From the NCBI GenBank assembly GCA_947460875.1, contig CANHGR010000014.1, positions 1 through 51,597 of the forward strand: DNA of 51,597 nucleotides, given 5' to 3'. The position numbers and the translations under genes were made by a program. The first letter of the stretch is position 1. Every line of letters begins with the position of its first letter. Below are positions 17,089-25,360 of this stretch, piece by piece. Under the pieces are notes generated by a model. The model did no database searches. It was not told the DNA's origin and worked only from the letters and a program-made list of their open reading frames with translations. This DNA comes from Sphingobacteriaceae bacterium. GTDB taxonomy: Bacteria; Bacteroidota; Bacteroidia; Sphingobacteriales; Sphingobacteriaceae.

Positions 17089-17766
17089 TCAATACAAACT
17101 CGTTACAGCGTCTCGTAGAGCGATAATTTCCTGATCTTCAATGCTGGGACTTCTCGAAAAAATTTCCGACGCAGGCGCATCATTCTTATAATAGGCCTTA
17201 TTTAATCGAGCATCCACTGCCAGTTTCGAGCCGTTGATGGTAATGCCCGCAAAAAGTCCTTTGCTGCGCGAATAGGAGTAGACTTCAGCATTAAATCTAG
17301 TATCAGTGCTTGCAGATGAGCTTCTTCCAAGGGGGCCGGCCGTTACTGCAGCGCTTCCCCCGAAATTAAATTGTCCTGTTTCAAGGCTTGTAAGGATGCT
17401 TCCTTTTGTGAAAACTAGCACAAGATCTGTTGCCTGCAAACCAAATTGAAAACCAACACTTCCGCCTGTGAGACTCACAAAAACAGGGTCGCTCCATGTT
17501 CCGTCGGCGCGTTTCACCATCGCTAAGCCCCTGCCGCGCTGACCGCCAACACCTGCCAGGCCGGCATTTATGAGAGTCGGAATAATTACTACTCCCTCCG
17601 CTTTTCGCATCAGAATGGCTGGAATGTTTTCCTCAAGGCCGGCAAATTCCTTTATTACTTCTGTAGAACGTTTAATTTTTTCGTCTTGTTTTTCCTGCGC
17701 GTGTAGCGCTATTGTACTAAAAAAAAGGAATACCCGAAATAAAGTTTTTATGATTTTCATCGTCAT
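17089..17766 (-). CDS. SYLF (Ysc84-like) domain protein, exported
   Basis: SYLF domains bind lipids, mainly phosphoinositides in eukaryotes; the bacterial role is unknown. The 225-residue protein has a signal peptide (about 22 residues, ending Leu-His-Ala-Gln). The family core is visible: EGVVIIPTLINAG near residue 58, GVGGQRGRGLAMV, SDPVFVSLTGGSVGFQFG near residue 90, and GLFAGITINGSKLAVDAR near residue 168. Two ATG codons (17766, 17760) are equally possible starts. It stands alone between convergent and divergent neighbours. Confidence 0.9.
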   Translation of the reverse strand: MTMKIIKTLFRVFLFFSTIALHAQEKQDEKIKRSTEVIKEFAGLEENIPAILMRKAEGVVIIPTLINAGLAGVGGQRGRGLAMVKRADGTWSDPVFVSLTGGSVGFQFGLQATDLVLVFTKGSILTSLETGQFNFGGSAAVTAGPLGRSSSASTDTRFNAEVYSYSRSKGLFAGITINGSKLAVDARLNKAYYKNDAPASEIFSRSPSIEDQEIIALRDAVTSLY

Positions 17767-18029
17767 CGTTTTAATGTTTATTGCAATTGTTGTTCCAAAA
17801 TACGACTTGATAGTAAAATTTCGATTCTTTTCAGTTCTTTACTCGACGCTTGCTCTGGTTCAAAAGTACTATGAATCTAGGTAATCTTTTATATAAACCG
17901 TTTCTTAAAACACGATGAAATGCTGGAGAGGGAAGCATGCCCTCGAAAATTATCAAGAGTATTGAAGGCTATCCACAGAGACACACGTAATAGTAGATAG
18001 TTTTGGAACGCTGTAACTAAGAAATGATT

Positions 18030-18503
18030 TTAAGCTGATAGGTTCATCGCTCCAAAAAGGTTTTCCAAAACCTTATATCGGTAGTCGAAAATTGATTTTA
18101 GTTGACGTTTTACAAATAAGCTATTGGCGATCTTGCCTATTGGACCGAGCGGAACTTGATAAGTAACAATATCTTCCATCTCAACACCACCTTCAATTTC
18201 TTTAAAGCGATGTTCATGCCGCCAGTAGGCATATGGTCCTTTCAATTGTTCATCAGCGAAAAAATGCGGTTGCTCTACATCGGAGATTAGCGTTACCCAG
18301 GTAAGTGGAATTGATAACATAGGTTTTACTTTGTACGAAATACGCATTCCTTTTCTCATCTTTTCTCCTGTATTGTATCCCCCGGTGATTACGAAACCCA
18401 TATAGGCCGGAGTAATAGTTTGTAAGCTTGAGGGTGTTGAAAAGAATTCCCATGCTTGTTCAATCGAGATGGGTAATTGTTGGATGGTTTTAAAAGTGTG
18501 CAT
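18030..18503 (-). CDS. SRPBCC (START-like) ligand-binding protein
   Basis: The 157-residue cytoplasmic protein has the SRPBCC hallmark opening (HTFKTIQQLPISIEQAWEFF) and a hydrophobic-cavity beta-sheet pattern: WVTLISDVEQPHFFADEQ, the characteristic GPYAYWRHEHRF near residue 90, and DIVTYQVPLGPIG. The C-terminal helix (residues about 130-150) is amphipathic. The ATG at 18503 shares its A with the photolyase stop (TGATG), so the two are translationally coupled. Relatives of this type are often found next to photolyase genes and are sometimes annotated as cell-division inhibitors. Its ligand is unknown. Confidence 0.85.
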   Translation of the reverse strand: MHTFKTIQQLPISIEQAWEFFSTPSSLQTITPAYMGFVITGGYNTGEKMRKGMRISYKVKPMLSIPLTWVTLISDVEQPHFFADEQLKGPYAYWRHEHRFKEIEGGVEMEDIVTYQVPLGPIGKIANSLFVKRQLKSIFDYRYKVLENLFGAMNLSA

Positions 18504-19819
18504 CAAATTTGATTTTTAAGTGCCTTTTTGTAAGCTGCAAGCGTTCGTTCCCGCGCAAACTTGTGGTCAACCATTGGCTGTGGATAACTAAAGTCATTTA
18601 CGTTAGAAATCCATTTACGGATGTATTTAAATTCCGAATCAAACTTTTTTGTTTGTTCGGTTGGGTTGAAGATTCTAAAATATGGAGCGGCATCGCAACC
18701 CGAACCCGCCGCCCATTGCCAGCCTCCATTATTTGATGCAAGTTCAAAATCGTTCAGCTTTTTCGCAAAATAGGCTTCACCCCAACGCCAATCAATCAAT
18801 AAATCTTTTACAAGAAAACTCGCTGTAATCATTCGTACACGGTTATGCATAAACCCGGTTTCGTTCAGTTCGCGCATGCCTGCATCGACGATAGGAAATC
18901 CGGTGGTCCCATCGCACCATCGTTTAAACTCTTCGTCATTATTTCTCCACTCTATTAGATTATAGGCCGGTTTAAATGCACTATTTACCACATGAGGAAA
19001 ATGGTATAGGATCATCATATAAAACTCTCGCCATATCAATTCGTTGAACCATGTGCCGTTAAGTTCAGATGCTTTCTTTGCAAGTTGACGGATACTTACT
19101 GTACCAAATCGAAGATGAATGCTAACACGAGTGGTGCCATTGATAGCCGGGTAATCTCTTTGTTCCGTGTAATTTTTGATAAGGTCTTCTTCAGCCACCG
19201 CCGGAGTAAGCAACATATCTGTTGGTTTGAAACCAATGTCTTCGATGCTAGGTAGACGAGAAGCGGTTATCTTCATTAAAGAAGATAGCAAGCTCTCTGA
19301 GGGATAGGGCTCAACAGATAAAGTTGCCAGCCGGCTTTTCCACTTACGCATATAGGGTGTGAAAATGGTATAAGGCTTGCCGTCTTCTTTCAAGACTTCA
19401 TCTTTCTCAAAAATTACTTGATCTTTGTAGGTATGAAATGTGGCTCCACTTTTTGTCAGTAAAGCTTCGACTTGCTTATCGCGAATAATAGCCTCTGGCT
19501 CATAATCATGATTTGCATAAACCCTGTCAATGGTGTACTGTTGAAGTAAATCATTAAAGATGTTCGCACATGATCCATGTTTCACTAGCAATGTACTCCC
19601 TAGTCCGGTTAAGCGATTTTGTATACTTTCAAGTGCAAGCAGAATAAAATGCACACGTCTGTCTGTTTTATTTTCTAGTTTATTGAGGATACTTTCGTCG
19701 AAAATAAAGAGTGGGAGCACGTTACTATTTTCGCGGAGACAATGATAAAGTGCTGTATTATCATCCAATCTTAGATCCCTTCTAAACCAGAATATACTGA
19801 TTGCTTTTTCTTGGCCCAT
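18503..19819 (-). CDS. phrB: Deoxyribodipyrimidine photolyase
   Basis: The enzyme repairs UV pyrimidine dimers with FADH and blue light. The 438-residue protein has the N-terminal antenna domain (FWFRRDLRLDDNTAL near residue 10) and the FAD-binding C-terminal half: WNELIWREFYM near residue 255, GTTGFPIVDAGMREL near residue 305, FMHNRVRMITASFL near 325, DWRWGEAYF near 347, and NNGGWQWAAGSGCDAAPYFR near 367. These are the conserved contacts of class I CPD photolyases; a 6-4 enzyme is less likely. The SRPBCC gene overlaps its stop codon. The lipid genes often co-regulated with photolyase in other bacteria lie just upstream on the same strand. Confidence 0.95.
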   Translation of the reverse strand: MGQEKAISIFWFRRDLRLDDNTALYHCLRENSNVLPLFIFDESILNKLENKTDRRVHFILLALESIQNRLTGLGSTLLVKHGSCANIFNDLLQQYTIDRVYANHDYEPEAIIRDKQVEALLTKSGATFHTYKDQVIFEKDEVLKEDGKPYTIFTPYMRKWKSRLATLSVEPYPSESLLSSLMKITASRLPSIEDIGFKPTDMLLTPAVAEEDLIKNYTEQRDYPAINGTTRVSIHLRFGTVSIRQLAKKASELNGTWFNELIWREFYMMILYHFPHVVNSAFKPAYNLIEWRNNDEEFKRWCDGTTGFPIVDAGMRELNETGFMHNRVRMITASFLVKDLLIDWRWGEAYFAKKLNDFELASNNGGWQWAAGSGCDAAPYFRIFNPTEQTKKFDSEFKYIRKWISNVNDFSYPQPMVDHKFARERTLAAYKKALKNQI

Positions 19820-19870
19820 CTTTAAATGCCTTAAATCGTGTTTTCTATTACTTCTAGTGAAGTAGATAAC

Positions 19871-20104
19871 TTAAATATACTTCCAAGACCGGGTGCTTCT
19901 CATTGTAGGCGCACAGCATAAAAGGTCGCCAAGCTGTTTTGAAATCGTGACACCGAGACCGTTTCCGCGATAAGTTTGGAAATTAAGAGGTTCCATTTTT
20001 TGGATAAATTTTCCTCGGTAATCCCTAAGCCGGTATTCTTTGCAGAAATTCCTAAATCCAAAGCTACAGATCTTTTTTTCATGCAATATAGTTAATTGCA
20101 ACAT
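19871..20104 (-). pseudogene. Fragment of a histidine kinase ATPase domain, frameshifted
   Basis: Two overlapping minus-strand frames together read like part of a histidine-kinase ATP-binding domain. The first frame gives ISAKNTGLGITEENLSKK, an N-to-G1 region. The second continues with MEPLNFQTYRGNGLGVTISK, a G2 region of the GTGLGLTI type, then QLGDLL. The switch falls at a run of six T (19996-20001, six A on the minus strand), a common frameshift site. The 3' end is also degraded. The fragment lacks the rest of a kinase on both sides, so it is a relic whatever the cause of the shift. Confidence 0.55.
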
Positions 20105-20236
20105 TAAGAAATTAATAAACAGGATAATTTCAAGGTGAAACAGGACTAGCCTTTACCGAGCTTAAATTTTACCTTGCCCTCTTCTTCAATCGTGCCAAAG
20201 ATTACAGACGAAGGCTATTCATTATTTGAGATAGTT

Positions 20237-20812
20237 ATGTTACACGAAAGTAAGATCTTTTTATTTGATGTTTCAAACCAAGTAAAAAGGGAGCTTCTAT
20301 TTGACAAAACAAAGGACGCATTATATAAGTTATCCGCTACACTTTCTGTTATTGATGATGCAATGGAAGCGACTCGTAAAATTGAAGCAGAACTTAGGTT
20401 TCATATCATCGATGATTTGGGTCTTTTTGCGGCGCTCGAATGGAAATCGGGAGAGTTCAAAAAAAGCACAGGTATTAGTTGTAAAATACAATTTATTTTC
20501 GCCGAATTGGCGTTTTCTAAATTTGTTGCAGTAAGCATAGTTAGGATTTATGGAGAGATATTATCTAATATCGCTTTGCATGCAGAGGCTTCTGTCGTGA
20601 AAGGTAATCTCGCTTATACCGACGGCAACATTACATTTACTGTCGAAGATAATGGGCAAGGATTTGATTCTGAAGATGAAAATCACTTTAAAAAAGTGGG
20701 ACTTGGAATTCTAAAAGCTAGGGTAGCTTCGATGAACGGAACAGCCTCAATTGTATCGGAGGCAGAAAAGGGTGCTAAACTTGAATTAACAAACCCTTTT
20801 TTAATAGAATAG
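20237..20812 (+). pseudogene. N-terminally truncated histidine kinase (ATPase end only)
   Basis: The frame resembles the C-terminal part of a Bacteroidota NarL-type (HisKA_3) sensor kinase. A helix DKTKDALYKLSATLSVIDDA is followed by RKIEAELRFHIIDDLGLFAA, normally ELRP.ILDDLGL..ALEW. An ATPase domain follows with EILSNIALHAEAS (N box), VEDNGQGF (G1) and GLGILKARVASMNGT (G2). The upstream phospho-acceptor helix of the HD.LGQ type and any sensor domain are missing. The N box has Ala where such kinases usually have Arg (NI.RHA). I prefer the ATG at 20237 to the TTG at 20174. It may still be translated, but it should not autophosphorylate; a decayed gene is most likely. Confidence 0.6.
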
Positions 20813-22060
20813 TTATCTTTTTGTATTGTTTGGCCTAACGTATACCAACTGCATCACATTTATATTCCGCATAGCAAATGCCGCTTCGCAATAGCATAGA
20901 TAGTAATTCCACTTACGGATAAAAGTGTCATCAAATCCTAATGCTTTAACCTCCAAAATATTCGAATTGAAACGATTACACCAAGTTTTTAAAGTCGTTG
21001 CATAATGCAGACCGATATCCTTTAAGTCGACCAGCGTTAGATCGCCGGTTTGATTAACGGCGTCGTTTATGGCACCTACCGAGGGTAGTAATGAACCCGG
21101 GAAGATATGTTTCTGGATCCAATCAACACCCTTCCGCAGATTTTCATATCTTGAATCCGGACAAGTAATTACCTGAATTCCGAGAATCCCGTCCTTCTTT
21201 AGCAAGGCACTACATTTTTCAAAGTACGACGTAAGGTATTTATGGCCAACAGCCTCTAACATTTCAATTGAGACTATCTTATCGAATGTACCATCCACTT
21301 CACGATAATCTTGAAGTCGAACTTCTATTTTGTGAGATAATCCTGCTTCTTCTATCCGCTCTGTAGCTAACTTCTGTTGCTCGGCAGATAACGTAAGGGA
21401 TGTTACCTTGCATCCATAGTGCTTAGCGATGTATATTGCATTTCCTCCCCAACCACTTCCTATTTCGAGCACATGATCTGAGGGTTGAAGATGTAATTCC
21501 GTGCACAATCGCTTATATTTTTCAAGTTGAGCCTCTTCTAGCGACATATTTTCTCTGCTGAAATAGGCACCTGAGTAAGTCATTGTGGGATCAAGGAAAA
21601 GCTGAAAAAAGTCATTATTTAGATCATAATGCTCAGAAATATTTTTTCTAGATCCCTTGAGGGTATTTGAACGTTTGATATGATAGAGTTCATTGAACCA
21701 CTTCATGATATTCAATGCGAAAGCCTTTGCATTTCCTCCGGATACCAGTGCTGAACGCTCAACATTCAATAGCACCCAGCTGATTACTTGTGTGACATTA
21801 TCGGTATCCCAAAGCCCATCGGTATAAGCTTCGCCGAAGCCGATATCTCCGTATAAAACAAGACGTCTGAAAAAATCCGGATGGTTAATCGTTATCGTTG
21901 CCGCAATTGTTCCGCTTCCATCACCGAATAAAACTTGTTCTCCATTAGGTAATTTAACGGTTAAAGATCCGGCATTCATTTTAGATAATTGACTGAAAAC
22001 TAATTGCTGGAATAAGCTTCCTTTTCGGTCTATTGCAACGGTATTATACATATTGTTCAT
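20813..22060 (-). CDS. Cyclopropane-fatty-acyl-phospholipid synthase
   Basis: The enzyme adds a methylene group from S-adenosylmethionine to double bonds of membrane acyl chains. The 415-residue protein has an N-terminal lipid-associated domain (about 1-130) and a C-terminal methyltransferase domain with VLEIGSGWGGNAIYIAKHYG near residues 196-215. The following family segments are EHYDLNNDFFQLFLDPTMTY near residue 144, DKIVSIEMLEAVGHKY near 262, and QKHIFPGSLLPS near 317. All look intact. It is the last gene of the lipid operon, 40 bases after the DUF1365 gene. A related methylation (methyl or methylene branch) instead of a cyclopropane cannot be excluded. Confidence 0.92.
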   Translation of the reverse strand: MNNMYNTVAIDRKGSLFQQLVFSQLSKMNAGSLTVKLPNGEQVLFGDGSGTIAATITINHPDFFRRLVLYGDIGFGEAYTDGLWDTDNVTQVISWVLLNVERSALVSGGNAKAFALNIMKWFNELYHIKRSNTLKGSRKNISEHYDLNNDFFQLFLDPTMTYSGAYFSRENMSLEEAQLEKYKRLCTELHLQPSDHVLEIGSGWGGNAIYIAKHYGCKVTSLTLSAEQQKLATERIEEAGLSHKIEVRLQDYREVDGTFDKIVSIEMLEAVGHKYLTSYFEKCSALLKKDGILGIQVITCPDSRYENLRKGVDWIQKHIFPGSLLPSVGAINDAVNQTGDLTLVDLKDIGLHYATTLKTWCNRFNSNILEVKALGFDDTFIRKWNYYLCYCEAAFAMRNINVMQLVYVRPNNTKR

Positions 22061-22100
22061 AATTAGAAGCCTAATTTACGAGGAATATACGAGCTTAGTT

Positions 22101-22913
22101 TTAAGATTGATAGGGTCTAAAGACATTTTTTTGTAATTCAGGGTTCGCCGCTTTCTTGTTGTAATTAACATTTTTGAGCCATAATTTGAAGGCCTGCCAA
22201 TGAATCATCGAAATTACTTTTAATGTGATCAAAGGAAAACTGAAAAAATAATAAAGCAAATTCCTGTCGCTAAGAGGCTTTTTTTGACCATTTAACGTGC
22301 TGATAAAAAATCGCTTTCCTTCCTTATCGTAGTCGTCGATATTGATTTTTAGCCGTTGATCAGGAATCCCGATGCTAAAATCAAAAACAGTGTCAAGATC
22401 GATGAATGGAGACACATAGAAGTCTTTCGATGTATTAAGATGGAATCTGCCATCACTATAGTTTTCTGCTGATATAAAATAGGGTTTCATCTCTCTATAG
22501 GTATTGCATATTTCTACAATACAACCCAATGGCTGCTCATTTTTATCAAAACAAAAATAAAAAGAAACGGGATTAAACTGATAGCCTAGTGTGCTTAGAT
22601 TAGTAAGTAGCATAATGCGGCCATCGCCTATCTCGATTCCGTTTTCTCGTAGATAGAGGCTGATTTGTTCTTTAACAGCTTTGCTGGTGTCCGGATTTTC
22701 TTTCGGAAGCTGTAGATGGTCTTTGTCTCTAAAATTGAAGAGGTTAAAACGGTTGCAACTCATCCAGCGAAGTTTACTATTCAGCATTTCCAATTCATCC
22801 AGATCAAGATAGAACATGAATATATCATAATAGAAATTATGCTGCTTGGGCGCTAGCCGATTATGCATCACACGTGCCTTGTATAAACATGAACGAAAAC
22901 TGTTGGCCAGCAT
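22101..22913 (-). CDS. DUF1365 domain protein
   Basis: The 270-residue cytoplasmic or membrane-associated protein matches DUF1365 in its opening (SCLYKARVMHNRLAPKQHNF near residue 9), the central LSTLGYQFNPVSFYFCFD near residue 108, and KDFYVSPFID near residue 162. A hydrophobic stretch (LLYYFFSFPLITLKVISMI, about 220-238) suggests contact with the membrane. The molecular role is not settled, but DUF1365 genes nearly always lie between an FAD-dependent oxidoreductase and a CFA synthase, as here, so a step in fatty-acid modification is inferred. The spacing to the oxidoreductase is 78 bases. Confidence 0.9.
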   Translation of the reverse strand: MLANSFRSCLYKARVMHNRLAPKQHNFYYDIFMFYLDLDELEMLNSKLRWMSCNRFNLFNFRDKDHLQLPKENPDTSKAVKEQISLYLRENGIEIGDGRIMLLTNLSTLGYQFNPVSFYFCFDKNEQPLGCIVEICNTYREMKPYFISAENYSDGRFHLNTSKDFYVSPFIDLDTVFDFSIGIPDQRLKINIDDYDKEGKRFFISTLNGQKKPLSDRNLLYYFFSFPLITLKVISMIHWQAFKLWLKNVNYNKKAANPELQKNVFRPYQS

Positions 22914-22991
22914 GATGTAAGGGGCGTGTTAAAGTTAGTAGCTGTTAACGATGTTTAAATATAGATGAATATCGCGAAATATTATATGGTG

Positions 22992-24248
22992 CTACAGGAC
23001 AGGTTTTTTTAATAGATTACTGCACAGTTTTACGGAACTTGCAAATGCATCTTCATGAAATCCATATTTAAAATAGCTTCCGCAGAAATAGATAGGACCG
23101 TTTAGGTTTAAAGTGTCTAACTCATTTTGGGCCTTTATTGCCGGGACATCAAAAAGGGGATGTTCATAATCGAGTTCCATCAGAATCTTTTTTTCGTCGA
23201 GATCATCATGTGGGTTGATCGAAACGAAATAGTTTCTTTTGTCAGATACCTGCTGCAACTTGTTCATCCAGTAAATAGTACTTGGCTGCAGACTGCCATT
23301 TTGTTCTTTTATACGATAGTTCCAGCTGCTCCAGGTCAGTTTTGTTTTCGGCATTATACGTTCATCCGTGTGCAGAACCGCTTTATTATACTGATATCTA
23401 AAATTGGGCAATAGCTTTTGTTCTTCGTCGCTAGGGTTTTCGAGCATTGCATATGCTTGATCGGCATGGCATGCAAGAATGACTCTGTCAAAAATCTCTT
23501 GCGATCCGTCCGAAGCGCAGACTTTAACTTTTCCGTTTTCACACGATATTTTTGCTGCCTTTCTATTGACATGGATACTTTCTTTGAAAGGTTTGATTAA
23601 TATTTCACGATAGGCCTGACTTCCATTATGCAGTGTATACCATTGATGCTGAGTGTCTAAGCCAAGAAAGCCGTGATTTTTAAAAAATCGAATTAGTGCA
23701 ACAGCCGGAAAATCTAGCATTTGCTCCATCGGCGTAGACCAAACCGCAGAGCTCATTGGCACCAAATATTTCCATAGCATATCATCGCTGTAGCCGAATT
23801 CTTTTACATATCTACCGAGCGAATGATCCGCATACTTCGGATCATCAAGGATCATAATGCTCTCTTTATTAAAACGTGCAATCTGAGCAAGCATTTTTAA
23901 ATAAGAAACATTAAAAATATTTTTTCGTTGAGCAAATAAATGATTCAAACTTGAGCCACTATATTCTAATCCGCTTGGCTCGTGCTGAACACTAAAAGAC
24001 ATATCAGTTTTCTTTACCGGAGCCTTTATCTGATCAAAAAGTTTGCAAAGATTTGGGTAAGTCTCTTTATTAAAAACCATAAACCCGGTATCGACATAAA
24101 CTGGCTTACCATCTTCATCAACTGTTATCGTATTAGTATGACCACCAACATAAGCGTTTTGTTCATAAAAGGTAAGGTCGTCTTCAAGGTGCAGAAAATG
24201 ACCACAGCCCATACCGGCAATACCGGTTCCAATAATAGCGGTTTTCAA
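22992..24248 (-). CDS. FAD-dependent oxidoreductase of the lipid operon
   Basis: The 418-residue protein belongs to the amine-oxidase/desaturase-like flavoproteins. The FAD-binding Rossmann motif GTGIAGMGCG is at residues 7-16, followed by YEQNAYVGGHTNT near residue 28 (the GG doublet of the family), DTGFMVFNKETYPNL near residue 53, and FCGSYFKYGFHEDAF near the C-terminus. The start is TTG at 24248: no ATG precedes the Rossmann strand, and the TTG overlaps the TGA of the upstream gene (TTGA), indicating coupling. Its usual neighbours are DUF1365 and CFA synthase, as here. Oxidation or saturation of a modified acyl chain is inferred; the substrate is unproven. Confidence 0.9.
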   Translation of the reverse strand: MKTAIIGTGIAGMGCGHFLHLEDDLTFYEQNAYVGGHTNTITVDEDGKPVYVDTGFMVFNKETYPNLCKLFDQIKAPVKKTDMSFSVQHEPSGLEYSGSSLNHLFAQRKNIFNVSYLKMLAQIARFNKESIMILDDPKYADHSLGRYVKEFGYSDDMLWKYLVPMSSAVWSTPMEQMLDFPAVALIRFFKNHGFLGLDTQHQWYTLHNGSQAYREILIKPFKESIHVNRKAAKISCENGKVKVCASDGSQEIFDRVILACHADQAYAMLENPSDEEQKLLPNFRYQYNKAVLHTDERIMPKTKLTWSSWNYRIKEQNGSLQPSTIYWMNKLQQVSDKRNYFVSINPHDDLDEKKILMELDYEHPLFDVPAIKAQNELDTLNLNGPIYFCGSYFKYGFHEDAFASSVKLCSNLLKKPVL

Positions 24249-25360
24249 TTGATAACAGTTTTTATAAAATAAGTTACAGCATAAGTTGATAATTGTCCAC
24301 CCGGACCTTTCAAATTATAATCAAATCCATGAACCGCCCAAGGCAATTGGAGCAGATAGTTTTTTACTCCATTTTGTTGCAGCTTATCTCTTAGTTTGAG
24401 ACTGTGTTTTGGAGAAACCAACACATCGTTATCCCCATGAATCATTAGCGTTGGTGGCGATTTTTTACCTACGAAATATATCGGGGAGCTCGATTCATAA
24501 TTCTTCGCTACCTCTTTATAAGTTCCTCCGAGATAGTTCTCCATCACGCCTCTAGAATCCATCACCAAGGGGTTAGAAGGAATAGAATATCCCCACACCA
24601 TATCTGCGGGACCATAAAAATCAATCACACCTTTGATCTTTAGATCACTAAGAGTATAGGCGGCTAACAAAGCGATCTGGCCACCGGCAGATCGTCCAAG
24701 CAAGATAAAATTTTCAGAATCTATCTGCAATTCATTGGAGTTTCCGTTCAGAAATTCAATTGCATCTTTGACGTCTTCTACGGGGGCCGGATGTTTATAC
24801 TCAGGTACTTTTCGATAATTCAGCGCGGCTACATGGTATCCTTGCTCAGTTAGCGCGCTATTTAGTTCAGGCAGCTGTTTACTATCCCCGCTGCTCCATG
24901 ATCCTCCATGTATTACCAACACACAAGGTCTTTTACCTGCAAGTTTTGACTTATAGAAGTCAAACGTAAGTATTTTACTTCCAGCTTTTTTGTATTCAAT
25001 TGGCTTATAGTCACTAATATCGACAGCTTTCAGCATTGAAAAGGCCGAAAAGGGCTTAAAAGATGGGGCTTTTCCTCCAAAAGTAGAACGTAACTCGGAC
25101 TCCATCGTAGAAGCGATCATCGTTGCGCGAATAATGGGGGAAAGGAAAAGGGTCAATGAGCAAATTCCTATAATCGTTGTCAACAACGGATAATTGAAAA
25201 ATGCTAATCCCAAGATTAAAACGATGACAGTGACAATAATAAACACCCACGGATACTCTGTCACGCCAACAGCGAGCAGCCATGTGTGATATGTTGGGGC
25301 AGGAAACACGCTTAACAGTGAAATCAGAAAAAGAATAATTACCGGTATCGATTTAAGCAT
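24245..25360 (-). CDS. Membrane-anchored alpha/beta hydrolase (HSL/esterase type)
   Basis: The N-terminal 90 residues hold three to four hydrophobic segments (for example residues 4-18, 36-55, 58-75). A hydrolase domain follows with the oxyanion motif IHGGSWSSGD near residue 148, the nucleophile elbow LGRSAGGQIAL near residue 218, an Asp in HGDNDVLVSP near residue 308, and the His of WAVHGFDY near residue 343. The triad is therefore complete. The ATG at 25360 overlaps the stop of the upstream methyltransferase gene (TGATG). An esterase or lipase of the inner membrane is likely. Its presence inside a CFA/DUF1365 operon is unusual and suggests acyl-chain release or exchange, which is inference. 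Confidence 0.85.
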   Translation of the reverse strand: MLKSIPVIILFLISLLSVFPAPTYHTWLLAVGVTEYPWVFIIVTVIVLILGLAFFNYPLLTTIIGICSLTLFLSPIIRATMIASTMESELRSTFGGKAPSFKPFSAFSMLKAVDISDYKPIEYKKAGSKILTFDFYKSKLAGKRPCVLVIHGGSWSSGDSKQLPELNSALTEQGYHVAALNYRKVPEYKHPAPVEDVKDAIEFLNGNSNELQIDSENFILLGRSAGGQIALLAAYTLSDLKIKGVIDFYGPADMVWGYSIPSNPLVMDSRGVMENYLGGTYKEVAKNYESSSPIYFVGKKSPPTLMIHGDNDVLVSPKHSLKLRDKLQQNGVKNYLLQLPWAVHGFDYNLKGPGGQLSTYAVTYFIKTVIN

